DNA from: Symbiodinium natans
Taxonomy: Eukaryota > Sar > Dinophyceae > Suessiales > Symbiodiniaceae
Length of the DNA stretch: 64,000 bases
Reading direction: 5' to 3'
NCBI GenBank assembly: GCA_905221605.1
Contig: CAJNDS010002107.1
Location: 441,922-505,921, forward strand
Part shown: piece by piece, positions 63,101 through 64,000 of the stretch
Layout: each line of letters opens with the position of its first letter
How positions within the stretch are numbered: position 1 is the stretch's first letter
The notes under the pieces: generated by a model
The model's input: the letters and a program-made list of their open reading frames with translations, nothing else
Told to the model about the DNA's origin: nothing
The model's database searches: none
Translations under genes and position numbers: made by a program

Positions 63101-63650
63101 ACCCAGACAGTTTGTTTAAGACGAGCCTATAGGGGCAGATATATACGTATGTGTATATATGTATATATAGGTTCATATATATATATATATATATATATTC
63201 TGCAGTTTTTTGGATTACGTTTACTAGTGCTACTACTATTACTTATGGAAAAAATACAACGATTGTTCTGAAGTGTCAACCTGAGAGCTTCATCGCCAGG
63301 TAGGAGCAGTAGGATCACAGCAATAGCCACATGATAGTCACCGTGACCCCAAACCCATCGCAAGCCATGAGCCCTGAACCCCTTAACCCCCCAAAGCCTC
63401 TAAACCCTACGCCCCTAAGACCCCAAGAACCTAAACCCTAAACCCCAAACCCAAAACCCAAAACCCAAAACCCTAAACCCTTAACCCTAAACCCTAAACC
63501 CTAAACCCTTAACCCTAAACCCAAAACCCCAAACCCTAGTCTGAAGGAGCTTTCTTTGAACCTGACCGGGAACCATCGCATCAGCGCTGAGGGTGGCGGA
63601 GCCCAAGTCCTCCGCAGCAGCCTGGACCGGGGTTACCTCGAGGGGTTGGG
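60102..63650 (+). CDS. Leucine-rich repeat protein, ribonuclease-inhibitor type
   Basis: Exon 1 (60102-62080) follows the acceptor ACAACAG; exon 2 is 62148 to about 62632. The 67-nt intron (GTATCAG...GGATCAG) is canonical and keeps phase (GC|C). A third exon at about 63540-63650 (LKELSLNLTGNHRIS) lies between telomere-like arrays. It can be joined in phase from 62642, but the repeat register suggests a missing exon. The first 230 residues are helical with no known domain; then about 15 LRRs of roughly 28 residues appear, with the pattern L..L..L.L.L..N.IG..G...L...LG.L (for example KIGPKVCKALGQSLGEL). This is the RI-like class found in NLR and other binding scaffolds. No NACHT or kinase domain is visible. 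The 5' exon is unknown. Ligand unknown. Confidence 0.75.
62660..63361. other. Non-coding stretch with (AT)n
   Basis: Intron-like sequence; dinucleotide (TA)n with GTATATA near 63145-63200. No exon supported. Confidence 0.45.
63362..63538 (+). repeat. Telomere-like array, CCCTAAA with CCCAAAA variants
   Basis: About 22 units, ending AAACCCTAG at the acceptor of the third LRR exon. Confidence 0.9.
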
Positions 63651-63885
63651 GTTTGGGTTTAGGGTTTGGGGTTTAGGCTTTGGGGTTTAGGGTTTGGGGT
63701 TTCGGGTTTGGGGTTTCGGGTTTAGGGTTTGGGGTTTAGGCGTTTGGGTTTGGGGTTTAGGGTTTGGGCTTTGGGGTTTGTTTTTTAGGGTTTGGTGTTT
63801 AGGGTTTGGGGGCTAGGGTTTGGGGTTAGGGTTTGGGGTTTGGGGTGTAGGGTGTAGGGTGTGAGGGTTCTGTAGGGTGCATTTG
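63640..63885 (+). repeat. Telomere-like array, TTTAGGG/TTTGGGG variants
   Basis: About 30 units alternating GGGTTTAG and GGGTTTGG, starting right after the third LRR exon; decays after 63850. Confidence 0.9.
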
Positions 63886-64000
63886 GGGTTACAAGATGTA
63901 TAGGGTGTGTATAGGCGTTTAAGGATCTCGGGTCTAGATGAGACCCCCCCAACCCAAAACCCAACTTCCAACCCGGAAAGGACAAAGCCCAGATCCTTCA

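Overview
This is a eukaryotic nuclear window, most likely from a dinoflagellate (Symbiodiniaceae is my best guess). The reasons are: many short interstitial arrays of the plant/alveolate telomere repeat TTTAGGG; small, numerous exons; several retroelement classes with extra domains; and a 12-nt match to the 3' end of the dinoflagellate spliced leader inside both LTRs of a young copia element. Nothing looks prokaryotic.

Layout. 1-5533: a minus-strand LINE (APE endonuclease, reverse transcriptase split by a frameshift, C2H2 fingers, then a ubiquitin-specific-protease-like domain), with tandem repeats beyond its 3' end and a (CAA)45 microsatellite beside its 5' end. 6076-9523: small minus-strand exons that join in phase, with telomere-like repeats in one intron. 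9.5-22.1 kb: repeats only, including three copies (R1-R3) of a 0.9-2.4 kb block in which one internal segment is inverted between copies, and a field of a 20-25 bp motif (12 copies). 22.1-27.2 kb: a minus-strand Ty1/copia pol with a methyltransferase-like tail and decayed gag pieces. 27664-37426: an intact plus-strand copia element with 241-bp LTRs differing at 2 positions and a 2665-residue polyprotein with a long extra C-terminus. 37.4-39.4 kb: AT-rich DNA and satellites. 39484-50340: a tyrosine-recombinase retrotransposon with textbook split direct repeats (A1 ... B1-A2-B2). 50.3-51.3 kb: minisatellite and GGGGGCTTAA satellite. 52205-58226: a plus-strand multi-exon gene for an unrecognised multipass membrane protein; one 90-nt intron consists only of TTTAGGG units. 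60102 to about 63650: a leucine-rich-repeat gene of ribonuclease-inhibitor type.

The host genes (coiled-coil, membrane protein, LRR) appear functionally unrelated. The retroelements dominate and each carries its own integration and reverse-transcription enzymes plus unusual accessory domains. Exon borders are my own splice inference, supported where reading phase is kept across GT-AG introns; several borders of the membrane-protein gene stay unresolved.
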